From Balanoglossus misakiensis (taxonomy: Eukaryota; Hemichordata): 64,000 nucleotides of DNA. The translations under genes were made by a program, and so were the position numbers. The number at the start of each line of letters is the position of its first letter. Position 1 is the first letter of the stretch. Positions 32,319 through 44,900 of this stretch are shown here, piece by piece. Location: the NCBI GenBank assembly GCA_040954595.2, contig CM082584.2, forward strand, positions 11,346,001-11,410,000, given 5' to 3'. Under the pieces are notes generated by a model. That model worked only from the letters and a program-made list of their open reading frames with translations. It did no database searches and was not told where the DNA came from.

Positions 32319-35300
32319 ATGGGCACATCAAATTCTACACAACAGCAGACCGCATCACCAGTGGTGTCAACAGCAAATACAAGTCCATCAGCACCCGAGG
32401 AACCGGTCCAATCAAGGAAGGACCCCAACGTATTGAAAGAAGCGGCCAAGAGCATCAAAGCCAGTGATATGTTCGTGAGTGAGTGTCCTATGTCACAGGG
32501 CGTGGGTGCTGCAAAACCTCCAAGTGGATGTCCAATGCATGCTGCGAAGTCAGGAGGAGAAGAGGAAGTGAACCCAGATAACTTGGTAAGGTTTTTACGG
32601 TGGTCACCCCCATTGAAGTAGCAGTAATAAAACTGTAACATAAGTAACAAATGTGTCTGTTTCTCTGCAAGATGCCCCCACCGAATCAGAGGCCAGCTCC
32701 CGACCAGCCATTCCTACTTCCGACAGAACGCGAAGTATCCGGCATCCCCAAAGTAAGTGAAAAGCCGGGAGAGAAATGGGTGTATCCGTCGCCGCAGATG
32801 TTCTGGAATGCAATGCTGAGGAAAGGCTGGCGGTGGAAGGAGGACGCTCTCACGCCGGCAGACATGCAGTACATCATCAAGATCCACAACACGAACAATG
32901 AGGACGCATGGCAGGAGGTGCTCAAGTGGGAAGCGATGCATGCTCGGTAGGTGGAATGTGCTTGTGTCTCAGATCAGACACTGCCCCTAGTCTTGTATCT
33001 GTCATTCAATCTCTTGACTTTGTGAAGCCAAAACATGTATTGGCATATTACCATTAGCAGTGGCCAGAAGCTCACTGACAGGGAAAGATGGTGATCTTAC
33101 TTATGTCTATTGCAGAAACTGTACAATTACTGTCAAGACAGGGCCTCCAGTAGTTATGATAACATTAATGTCATTTAATCTACCCATTTTAACATTTTAA
33201 ATATTTTCTGTTTACTACAGGGAATGTGGCAATCCTAGACTGAAAAGGTTCGGAGGTAAATACAACAATCTGTCACCAAGAGCAAGGATTCGTTGCTGGC
33301 TAGGGTAGGTATAAATCAGAAACAGTATCCATGGCCAGTTTTTTTAACAGCGCCCTCTATTGGCCAAGAAACATTCTGTATGTGCAAAAGGAAAGTTAGC
33401 AGTACAGTGGAAATGGTCAACATCAATTCATGTCTGGCAGATAACGTGGTTCTTTCATGCCAAATATTTACATGTTAAACCATAGTTTCAGGGAATAGTT
33501 TAACCCTTTGTGTAGCCCCACGCCCCCACCCCATCCCTGTTTCTCGGTGAAGAGGTCCAACTTCATAAGAGAAAACAATGGGCTTGGATTAAACCATGGT
33601 GGTGAAAGGGTTGAACTATACTTGAGCAGGGAATAGGCAGATTTTTGGAGTGCTTATCAAATGGCAAGCGGGACAAATAAGTTGGTGAAATTAGCCCAGC
33701 TCTGTAAATAGTCTGTGAAAAAGAAATGCAGGCATCTCTGATTACACACAAGGCCCGCATTGCATACAAATCACCCTCACAATAGAAGTTTCTTTCCAAA
33801 ACAAGCTGTTTCTCGTCTTTACGCTTTGATGACTACCATACGTGTGTGCACAATCGTTGAAAATGTTATGTTGACGCTGAAATAAATTGAAGGGGACCTT
33901 GAAAAGTTATTTTGAGTCCCATCAAAATATGATAACAATAGCTTGTTCGGGAGCACCACCAACTCTTCCATGAATCAAAGATGTGAATTACAGGAAAATG
34001 GATTTTTATTTTAATTGAGGAAACCACCAATTTTACCTTTTCAGCCTATTTTTATCAGGTGCATTTCAGCTCCTAAGAATGGATCAAATTTGAAACACTT
34101 TCCGGTGCAAGGGTTTAGAATATTTAAAGATGTCACTCAGAATTTGCTATACATGTACCTGATTGCCAGGTTACTTTTTATATCAGGGAATGATAGGAAG
34201 GTGTTTTGTTATATATTTGATAAGAGAAGCCTGCAACCTCTTCTGATTCATCAGACGACACAATGCTTGAAAAAATACAAAAAATGGCAGGTTTTCTGGG
34301 GAAAAACTTGCACTTTGTGAATCATTGATATGGAACTAAGAAAGTGCTGCAGGGGGAAGCGTCTGTCGAAATCTGATACCTCGCTTCCTGCTCTCTGCTG
34401 CAGACCCCAGAGGAGAAAAAAAGAAGGTTGTGTTTGTTGTGTCTTATCGCGGCTGCACACCCTGGGCAGAGAACCGGAAAGCCTTGACTACAGACACAGT
34501 GCAATTGTCTGGCAAATTAGAATCCTTGCAGCATGAGTGGCTGCATGAGCTCAGAAATTCAGACAAACTGCGCGTCAGGTTTTTATGGCTCTCCATGCGT
34601 GGTTTCCAGAGACATGACATGTGGTTTGTACATTGTACTGGATGTGTCACACGATGCGTATTTAGAAATGTTTTAGAATTAAAGGCTGGATGTACATCGT
34701 GTTTCTGCGCTGCTATGAAAACAAATATCTGGGATATTAATATAAGGCTACAACAACAAACTTGACCAGCTGTTTGGCTGTCATGGCTGCTACAATACAT
34801 GCATTGTCCCATGTCTGGTGGCTTTCATAACATGTCTCTGTGTAGTCATCTGTAAAACCCGCGATCGTTGCAGCGTGCGTTGCACCAGGATAATGAATGA
34901 TAGCTCTCTCCACAACTTAGCAGAGGAAAGAGCAAGTTCATAAAGTTTTTATATCCTGCATTACATATCTGTATTGGGTATTGAAATTCACGCAATGGGA
35001 CAAATGCTTGGTAGATGTCAGCAGTGTAGTAAAAAATACTGCATGTATGTCCGGCTCCTATACTGTGTAGTGAAATTTTTTGGGCATGATGAATTCCTAG
35101 ATCCTGTCGGATGGACCTTGCAGTGATGTAACTGCATGTAGCTCATGAAAATGACAAATGTTATTGTACCACTCAAATTTTATGTAATGTGTTGTGTGGA
35201 GCATGCTCCTTGACCTTTTGACCCGGTGTATGAGTGATAACTTGTGCTGAATTGGGTAGTACTGTGGACTCTAAGGAATAGACCAGTTTTGAAACCAAAT

Positions 35301-36451
35301 AGAAATCTAAGTGCAGTTTTCAACAATAGAAATAATAACTGCACACATATGGGCTGTGTTGATATGATAAGCTTATAATACCGGGCATTTCGTCATGCTT
35401 CAGGAAGTCAAACAAGAAACTGCATGCAGTCAATGCATAAAGGAAAAAATCTGGGAAAAAATGACCAAAAGATAGAGATTTTTACCACCACCAGTTTCCA
35501 GCAGGAGATTCGTGCTAAGAATGATGATCGCAGCCATGCCAATTTACACTAAGCAACAGCTGCTAGTCATTTGAGAAACAAAACGCTCATTCAGTGAGAC
35601 CCTGAGCCCCTTTTAACTGACCATAAGACCTGATTGTAAGATCATGTTCCTTCATTAAACTCCTCTGTCATCCCCTTCATGTACAGTACACGTACAGAGT
35701 ATTGTGTAGTTTCTGCATTTTTTTTCTCATTTTTCTCACCCCAAATTTCTTAGTTGGGATTCAGAAAATTATGTCCAGAAAATGTCACTGAACGTTTGAT
35801 GTCACCGATAGCAATAGCAGTAGAGTACTGTTAGTTCTAGCATTGATTTGCAATTGTACATTCAACATCCAAAGGCAGTTCAAGACCTTTCTAGAGCGAG
35901 AAAGTGGATTTGAGCCGTAATTGCAAAACAAATGCACTGTGAAAAGAGGTACTGACTGTTGGACATTGTGTTACCTGAGGAAGTAAATGCAATTTAATAG
36001 TCTCAGTTGGGATTTGAGTTTTCTGGTTGAGTTGGCTGTATCAGCAATCCCCCGATAGCCTGAGTTGCTGAGAGACAAAGAGTCGATTCATTTCCTCGAT
36101 GTGGCGTGAAATACTGAACCCGCTCACTTAGTCCCAAGTAAAATGTGGCTTGAGGTATGTTCTCATATTTAACATAAGTCTGTCTTTCCGCCCGGTAGGT
36201 ACGAGAGACCGTTTGATCGCCATGATTGGATAGTTGATCGCTGTGGGAAAGACGTCCGCTACGTGATTGATTACTACGACGGGGGAAGCATAGACACAGA
36301 GACCGGCAGATTCACCATCTTGGACGTGCGACCAGCTCTGGACTCGCCGACGGCGGCATGGGACAGGATGAAGGTGGCTTACTGGAGGTGGAGGTTTGCG
36401 AACAAACAACAGGAACCAGAACTTGAACAGAGCAGTGCTAGCTCAAGCTGA
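32319..36451 (+). CDS. HCCS: Holocytochrome c synthase (cytochrome c heme lyase)
   Basis: HCCS attaches heme covalently to apocytochrome c in the mitochondrial intermembrane space. Four coding exons join in phase: 32319-32585, 32672-32946, 33221-33304 and 36199-36451, giving 292 residues (human 268). Two Cys-Pro heme-regulatory motifs are present, ECPM (Cys56) and GCPM (Cys71). [11 protein letters not shown] contains His161, equivalent by alignment to the human heme-ligand histidine, and [14 protein letters not shown] plus [11 protein letters not shown] complete the core. The N-terminal 50 residues are Ser/Thr/Gln-rich and longer than in vertebrates; the C-terminal [13 protein letters not shown] tail is lineage-specific. 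The last intron is 2.9 kb. Confidence 0.97.
33305..36198 (+). other. HCCS intron 3
   Basis: It holds the dispersed repeat at 33499-33617 and a CTCF-like GCGCCCTCTATTGG near 33350. Several overlapping open frames at 34250-34810 occur on both strands with no recognisable protein. I see no gene in it. Confidence 0.6.
33499..33617. repeat. Dispersed repeat, copy B
   Basis: The block begins TTTAACCCTTTG and ends TGGTGAAAGGGTTGAA, which are roughly inverse to each other. Its interior (GAAAACAATGGGCTTGG) is shared with 18203-18286. It looks like a short non-autonomous element. Confidence 0.55.
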
Positions 36452-38956
36452 AACCATGGCAACTGCTTAACATTTCAATGGACTCTTTGGACATGATGTA
36501 TGAGTGTAATTTTGTACGGGGGGAAGAGACATCAAATTGCTCGCAGGGAAAGTGTGAATTAGAAATGAACCCTTGCATTGACAAAACAATATTAGTTCAT
36601 GTGTCAATGCACATCGTTTGGAATCTGAGACTTTTGCAATTGTTGTGCGGGTGTTAATTCTCTCCAGGGGGTTATTTCTGCATTCCTGGGGTTTTCCTGA
36701 CTGGCATCGGCAAAGTAGGATAAAGGAGTTGTTTTGGAACCTTTCCTGGTTTCCAGGCAACATATTAACACGAAAGTGCTTGTATGTTCTTTGTTGTCAT
36801 TAATGGCCACTCAAAGTGCTAGATTGTTCTTTTTTTTTCAAACTCGGATTTTTGTTTTCTGTTTGTTTTGATGGAAAAAAATTCTCCAAGGAGAATTGAT
36901 GCACCATATTCTCATGAAAATATCTGCAGTCATGAATGTGCCCTGACACAGAGCAGAGAATGAACTTCCTTTAATACCTCATTGATTAACAAAGACTGAA
37001 CATTGCATGCTCACGTTTTAATATGTAAATAGAGTTCAGGTAATCAAATTAAATTTAATTGCAGAGTGTAAAGGACTGTTTAGCATCTTCATAAAATATC
37101 AGTGAGTTTATTTAATACTGTACCTGAGTGTTCTTGACTGGACTGGTGCTTTCTGGAGCTGACGTACACTGCTGTATATTGCACGAATTCTCAAGTGATC
37201 AATTAAAAATTCCCACAAAAGTTTATTTCCTCTCTCAAGCATGCTTGTAAAGTGTGCTGGCAGTGTGCGTCTCCATTTCAGTAGCAGTTTATTTTTTTAA
37301 ATAAAAGTTGGCTTTTTGTGAAGTTTACAATGTACACTACATTTGGTGTTATTATTTGGTGTGGACAGGGGATTTCTATGCTTTTTCACCTTTCTAGTTA
37401 TGTTGATCAGTTGATAAATGCTTGGATAATAAACTGAGCAGCGTGCTGCTGAAATGTTCTTGCAAAAGATGCTTAGAAATGTTTTTTTTCTTACAGACTG
37501 TTTGCTCAGTTTTACCTGCGGGTCATTGACTGAGATCATGTGACTTAGAGCAACCAATCAGTGTAATCCCACTTTATATCATACTAATAGTAATACTGGC
37601 CTCTTGTCAGTAAAGCATAAAGACCTGTTTGGATCGTATTCCCTAAAAGCATCAAGGTCCTCAAGCATGAACAATGGGTATTTACAGCGCAAATATGCAC
37701 TGGGTCAGAAGATCAACCCGTTAAAAACCCGTTCTTTGTGAGCGTGTTTGCATTGGCGGTTTAGTTGCACTCTGCAAAGAGAAAAAACCACTGAGATCTC
37801 TTGACCCCACTGAAAAATGGAAAGCTTTTAGAAGTTGTAATTCCAACATTCCCCAACACTGATGTTTTGAATGGTTCCATTGTTTGTGAACTCTGCACCC
37901 GATCCTTTCTTGTCTGCTGTTTTGGGGAAATATAAAGCCAAGACACAAATACTTGATCAACGAAATACAAGATTTTTGTAATAATTTTTCAAGATTTTGA
38001 CTTTTGTGTCAGATATTGTTTTCCTGGATTTTCCCAATGGCCAACTTTTATGGCAATAGTGTTCGTGAAACAGTTTAATGGGAAGACAGATTTTCAGGAT
38101 CACACCACTACTGGTGATGTTATCTAGTGAAAATTACTGTTAATTAATAATGACATATTGCCACTTGTACATGTGTCTGTGTAACAGAGTATATGGTATT
38201 CGCACCATCCTTCCTCAATACAAAATGCAATATGAAGTACTTTGATCTATTATAGTAATGTTTGCATTGATTAGGATGCCTTGTGTGATATTAACATATT
38301 AAGCATATGTTAATTAATTGAAAGTGTATGGACTGTTGTTCACGCTTTTTAAATAACCACATGTTGCCAGTAGAATTTACAAGTTGCCTATTCAGGTTTG
38401 TGATGGTTATTAGCATATCTGATGCCAGAAATTTTGAATGAACACCCAGCATTGGAAAGTGACCCTTGCAAATTTTAATGGTTGAAATTGCAGTCATATT
38501 ACTGGGTAACAGAAGCCAGTGTATATTGACGTATACTTCAAACTGATAACATTTCAAAATGCTTTCATGCCACCGACTCTGAGCAGCAGCTGTTTTTGAT
38601 TTCCTCTTTTGCAACATAAAATGTCAACTAGTTGCCATTTAAATCATGAACAAGTTGCTCTTAAAATTATGATTAACAACTTGTGTCTTCGTGATGACAT
38701 GTATTCACATCTTAACAACATTTCACGCCTTTTTATTCCCTTGATGTAAAAAATATGACATTAAATTCAAATGTGCTGATGGTTTTTAAAAAGCTGCAAG
38801 CAACTTTCGCTTTTCGTACTTCGCGCAATTTACCCACAATCCACTATGTTTGACCTCGTGTCCATTTTACCGCCATCTTGTTTTTAGTTTTCCTACCTGC
38901 TCTACGTACGTCTTTTCCTGTCTGGTTTTTCCTCTGCCCAGGTTGCTCCTTTCACC
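36452..38956 (+). other. HCCS 3' UTR and upstream region of PTBP
   Basis: No coding sequence is recognisable in this 2.5 kb. An AAATAAAAG at about 37299 is a candidate HCCS poly(A) site. The last 150 bases are pyrimidine-rich and lead into the PTBP start codon. Confidence 0.55.
38870..38880 (+). promoter_or_regulatory. YY1-like motif upstream of the PTBP start
   Basis: CCGCCATCTTG matches the YY1 consensus often found just downstream of transcription starts in animal housekeeping genes. It lies 77 bp before the ATG. Motif match only. Confidence 0.45.
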
Positions 38957-41900
38957 ATGATGGACGGGTAAGTTCACGCAACCGCCATATTCAGTCGTGA
39001 CCGTTGATGTTATAGTTCATATGGGGATGCCCATTGAGTTCGAACGGAGTTTCTGGGACGCTTATCTCGGGGCCGTCTTAGTTGTCAACGACTTGAAGAG
39101 TTTACACGTTCATTCACTTGGCGTATCGGGCCTTATAACTTGCATTCGATTAATGTAACGACTGTGAGATGATTGTAAACTCCGAGTGAAAGAGATAGTC
39201 ACGAAAAAAGAAATATCACACGGTACTTCCGTCTCGCTGTGTAGTAAAAAAAAGCGAGATTCCCTTATGTTATGGTTTGTGAGTTTATCCTTTGCAACTT
39301 AGCGCCATGCAACGGTCTGCGCGTTCGGGTGTCAACACTTCCTGATGTTGCACAAATACATTGTTGCACTCCGGGAAAAAATGGCACATGCGTCAAACTG
39401 CCATTAGTTTACCTGTTCTATGCCATTCCTTTAGACCTTTCATTTCCAAAACGGTCAATTTTACTTTTCAACGTTAGTCTTGAGATCGCGTCGGTCAAAT
39501 GAACTGGGAATGTGGGCAGGGCTCCTCGGGACGCAGTGAAATGAACACGGTGTTGTCAGTTGCATGAAACCCTGTTCGTCGATTTCATAGATAATCTGTT
39601 TCGAAAACAACAAGAAAGGGGGCGTCAGCGACATGATTTCGTTTCATCGTAATGTACAAATATATATTTATTTATATGCGATCATAGTAGCGGGGAAGAA
39701 TTGTCGTTGAGAAAGTCTTAACTTTCGCGTCAATGCTAACCTGTTGCGTTCATTGCATGTCGCAGTACTGCTCGACTGATTAAATTTAAAACACTATCAC
39801 ATAACTCATTGGGTAATCAAAATTTATTACACGCGTGTGTCTTGCATCAAAACAACAGTTGTTATTCTTAAGTCTGTTTATTGATTGTCATATTGAGCAG
39901 TTTTTGTAATTAATTTCTTGTTTCAGAATCGCTGTGGATATATCAGCAGCGGGAACTAAGGTAAGTCGGGCTTTTGTGAAAATGGGAGTGGTGAATGCAG
40001 GAGAAGAATGTTGGTTGTTGTTTACTGTTGAGGAGTTTTATTCGTGTGTGATGAATCTTTTCTGGAGTGTTACCCACGTCCGGGAAACCTGAGTGAAAAT
40101 GTGTGTGGAGAGTTTAAGGAGTCGAGGCCATATTCCACTTAATCATATTAAGAATCCCTGTTTGCATCTTGTAACCAAGCAACAGGTCTTCTTAGCAGCC
40201 AGTCGCTTGTGGTGATGCAGGCCTCTGAAAACACTTGCGAATAACTGTTCAAATAATTCCTATTGTGCGGCAGCTTTTCTCAAGAAAATGCGCTCAGCAT
40301 GTGCAAATTGACATCGCTCATAGTTAATATGACGAAGGATGGCGTCAATACTTGTGCGTAGTATATATATTGATTCTCTATACCGCAGTGTTTTGCAAAT
40401 TCGGGTAAAAGGGGATTATAAATTGGTTGGGTTTTGAAGCAAGTGGTTGCCCCATTCAGTTAAAATTTGCTCAGAGTCTAAGACAAGATTGGGACAAACG
40501 TTGGAAAAGGGGGGGGGGGGGGGGGTTATTTGATGCTTTGTGGGAAAATATTGTACAAAAGAAGGGTTTCAAAAATAAATGCAGAGCCATTGAAAACGAA
40601 CAATGGAAGCATGAATACCCTTTCACCGCTGCTTACCCAGTGGGTTTTGTGCGTGTCTGTGTGTCACCGGGATAACACAGTAAGTGCACCACAATAGGCC
40701 CGGAGACTTGTTGCAACTTGAGTGGGAAGGTGGTATTTCGGCCACGTATAGGATTTCACCTGTCATGAATAGATGTCTGAAAGTGGAGACTGGGGCTGGA
40801 GAAATTTAAAACACGGTCTTTCAGGTGAATTGAAAGACACTCGGCTTGGTATTGCCAAGAGAAATCAATTGGTATTGTGTACGGCCTGTAGACAAAGCTC
40901 TGTGTGTGTGCGATTTAAAATGTATTTGACCAGGGGAGGGCTGGTGGACTGAAATGCAAGCGGGATTGTCTACTCAACATCTACCACAAGAGTGTGACGT
41001 CACCCCGGCCCTTGGGTGTGAGCTTGCCTCTGTTTTGTCGGCAGATTGTGAAATTTCTGTCGAAGCGGGTGTGTTCTTCGCTGGTGAATTCAAGATGCTG
41101 AGACTTTTAGAGTGCAACAGGGGTTTTCAATTAAATGATACGAAAAAGATAACATTTCATTTGGGATTTCTGTTACCTGACTGTATCCCTGTCTTGGGGG
41201 CATGAATAATGAGTGTGCTCTTGTTGTTGAGCTGCATTGTCAGGATGCATTGTTACTTGCTCTCAGAATTCTTTTTCTGAAGCCAAGTGGGGCTTCTATA
41301 AGTGTTGGAATTTCTGGTCTCCGTCACATTTATTGTGTGAACATGTTTTGTGGGAACGGAATCAGTTTCATCACCAAACCCAGCTATGTTTGAGTGTACG
41401 GCATCACAGGAATAAAGATAATAATGCTTTTAGACAAAACTATTTGTGATAAACATTAAACAAGCTGATGAGAAAGAATTTTATTTTTCATAATCATAAA
41501 CACTTGTTTCAGCTCTACTACCACCAAGCTACTGAGGTAGAGTTGGGATAGATGACCTTATGACCTCTCAAACTTGTGTAACCTTTTGACACAACAACAT
41601 ACAGTACAATAACATCTAATACAGTTGTCAAAACTAGAGAATATTTGGGAAGCTGTTTGAGAAAAAGATTGACAAGGAATTTTGTGATGACGAGAAGATG
41701 AACACCTTTGTTTATTCAGGACAAGTATAAGCACATCTGTTTCATATGAAAAGCAGTGGATTACCAACCAGATGCTTAATTCTTTCCCGATGTAAAGGTT
41801 TTTTCTGACTCATTAGCAATTAATAGAAGACAGGTAAACAGGGAATCCCAAACTTCTGTCTTTTATACTGTCAAGCCAAAATAGGGATGTGTGTAGTAAA

Positions 41901-44900
41901 TTTTAGAGTTCAGTTCTGCATTCTGATTCCCAGGGGTAGTAGACCTTGTAAATTTTATGGGAAGTAAAATACGCTACAATTAGAGATTACTAATGAGTCA
42001 CTGAATAGGAACCGAATAAAAGACTGAAGCCGTGACGTGTTAGGGGGTATTGTCAAGACTAACTCAAGTGACTTGTTTGAAGTTTCAAGGAATTGAAAAG
42101 CATTGCGCAAGGCTGACAGCTTTTCAAAGTTTATTGCATGCTTAGCGGTAAACCTGAGATACAGTTTACAAATTCCCTTTTTATCCCGGACAAAGAGGAA
42201 TGTTAATACTTGTGGTCGGGCATTGAGGAGTACACGTTTTCCCTCTTGTCAAATAAGGCCTTTGCCCATTCATTTGGCAGAAAGGGACGTTTTGTTTCGG
42301 TGTCCCCATAGTTACTTTGTGTTGCGACAGAGAACTAGGAGTTGCTGCTGAGGTTGGAATGTTGTGTACTGATGAAGTGGCTTCAATTGTCTCCCTGGCG
42401 ATGTCGGGCCTGAGAATTCAATGGCAGGGGCAATTTGCTGTGGTGTTGAGAATTTCGTGACATGGCAGTTTGCTATGCACTTAACGGCTGGTTTTTGAAA
42501 GCATCTCCGGCTTTGAAATTGCTGACTGGTCTTGAGTTAACGAGTGATGGATGTAACGGCGTTTGCTCAGTGACGACAACGGCAACTGTCAGTAAATCAA
42601 CAGGCGGATGGAGAAGCATCTCAAAGCGTTCTCATCCCCCGTGCAGGTTAATCACCATTTAATCAGAAGAAGTAGAAGTAGCAAAACAACAGTGACCTCC
42701 ATCCCTATAAATCTATTTTCCAAAAATCAGAATTATGGTGTTTGAAATGAAAGAGGGAAGATATTTGATAGGGTGTGTTTCTCTGGTGCTGTAATTCACA
42801 CCCAGTAATAATATCGTCATGCCTACGATTGTTGAGAAAATGCAGGTGGTCACCCAATGAAGGATATTATGTTGTTTATAGTGTGAACAGAAAAATGCAG
42901 TTCTACTGTAAAAAGACACATCACTTCACAGACCTGTTTGAAGAAGATTTACATGTCCCAGAAAGCATTGCACACCAATTAGATATCTCCATTTGACCTT
43001 TTGGTCACAACACTCTTGAACTTTTTATATTTCGATTAATTGCAATTGCAAATTGGACATATGGGTGCTAGCTTTTTCCCTGGTGGGTTGGAGAATTCCC
43101 TTCCCCAAGCCATGGATGACCTTGTGTTTCTGTGTAATGATGTTTTTAATTTTGACAGAGTTCCCTGGATATAATCCCTGTCTGTGGTTTGAATAGGGCT
43201 ATTGACGTTGGCATTCTCGATGCTTTAACTGTGTCTTTTTTGCAATTGTTCTCCTTTTGAATAAGGTGGGCGCGATTGTGTATGGGCGAAAACACAGATC
43301 AATATGTGGTGACAGTGTTACGTAACTTGAAACTTGTTTGGGTAAAGCTATTATATGCAGAGTGGTGCGCAAATTAATGCACGGCCGTCATGATCGGGTG
43401 AATGCTGTCGGTGTTTCACTGATGGAAAATTACACTCAGCGTAATTAAAAAAATGTATGCAGTGCGATGCATTACCTGCATGGTGCTGGTTTGAGATGTT
43501 GAAATTATTCAAGAAAATGAGATTTTGTGAAATAATGTTTGTTGTATTACTTTCAGTGAGCTGATCTATATTTGGAGTGACTATGTCGCATGATTCATCA
43601 TTCGCTTGTCTATTTTTGCACATAAAAAATGAGTGACTCAAAAAAGGGTGTGTACACAGAACGAAAAATGTGTTTGTTTAGTTCGAATGAAAATGGCGTA
43701 TGAATTCTTGTGAAGCCTTACCCAGCATACATACATACCTGTGCAGTCTCTGTAAAGGATGTTTGTTTTTGTGCTCTGCTGAATAAAGGAACGCTAATCG
43801 TGCAGAGGCTTAGTGTCTTGTCAGTACTACCTGTGGAAGCTGTGAGGGTAGGGCTTTCTATGTTGCATCGCTGAATTGAGGTGGCATTCTTGTAGAGAAG
43901 GTTACACGCCATGACAGTTGAGCCATTCAATTCGGAGAGGGGTCTTTGTCACAACACACGGACCATTGTTCAGACAAGGTTCTCTCTGCGTTGGTGCCAC
44001 GCAAGACAAACGGTCTGCTGAGGCATTTGTCAAACTCTGAATAACTTCAGACCCACTTAACCTTGCCTCAGATTTGTGTTTGTGCGACCTTTAATTTATA
44101 GGAGTTGTACTTGCATGGTGAACTAGCATTTATTTTGTGCGGTCAATGGTCCAGCAGTCTGGTCCCTTGCTGTGTGTTTGTCTGACCAGTGGCCTTTATA
44201 TTTTAGCCTGGTCAACCCTGCTAGAAAATGCATTGTAAAATTGAGATTACCAGCAGTGACTAATCTCACCAATTTACAAACATGCTTGTTCCCAAATCAC
44301 CTGAGTTGAGGGAAAATTTTATTTTACCCAACTTGGGACATGAAGCAGACGGAGGCCATGAGCAAATCAGGACTACTTCTCTGAGTTCCTAAGGCAAGCC
44401 AAGAACGGCGTCAGAGTTGAATTGCCAAAGCTGGGGCTATGCATAATGCTGGTTGGGTTGGTCGAGATATAAAGTGACATTTAAGCAGCTGGAGGCAGAG
44501 TCTTCTCCACCATGGGTAATCAATCAATCACTCTAACTTGAAACTGTCTACATCAGATCAGTTCACACACGTCATGTAACGTGCTGGCGACATCTGTAAA
44601 TTAAAATGAAAAAGTTTGGAGGATTGAATAACGCAAAATGCATAATCTTATTTCTATGATTGAAATTGATCCCAACCATCCCTGCTGGACACTTTGATGG
44701 CCGCGAGTCTGAAACGAAAGGTATGTGTTACTTGTTGTCTCTTGTGTTGTCTGTCTGTGCAGGAAAGCGTTTTTAAATTCTGCTGAGTGCTCTGGATCGG
44801 TGAAAATCTGATTGAATTTTTATCAGTTTTCCATTCAGTCACTTACTATCCAAGGCGATTACCTGGCTACTGTCGAGCCTTGCGTCCGGGAATGCAGTGA

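Noticed and set aside
32651-32950. Separate small gene beginning [11 protein letters not shown]
   Set aside because: The open frame runs from intron into HCCS exon 2 (32672-32946), which joins in phase with exons on both sides.
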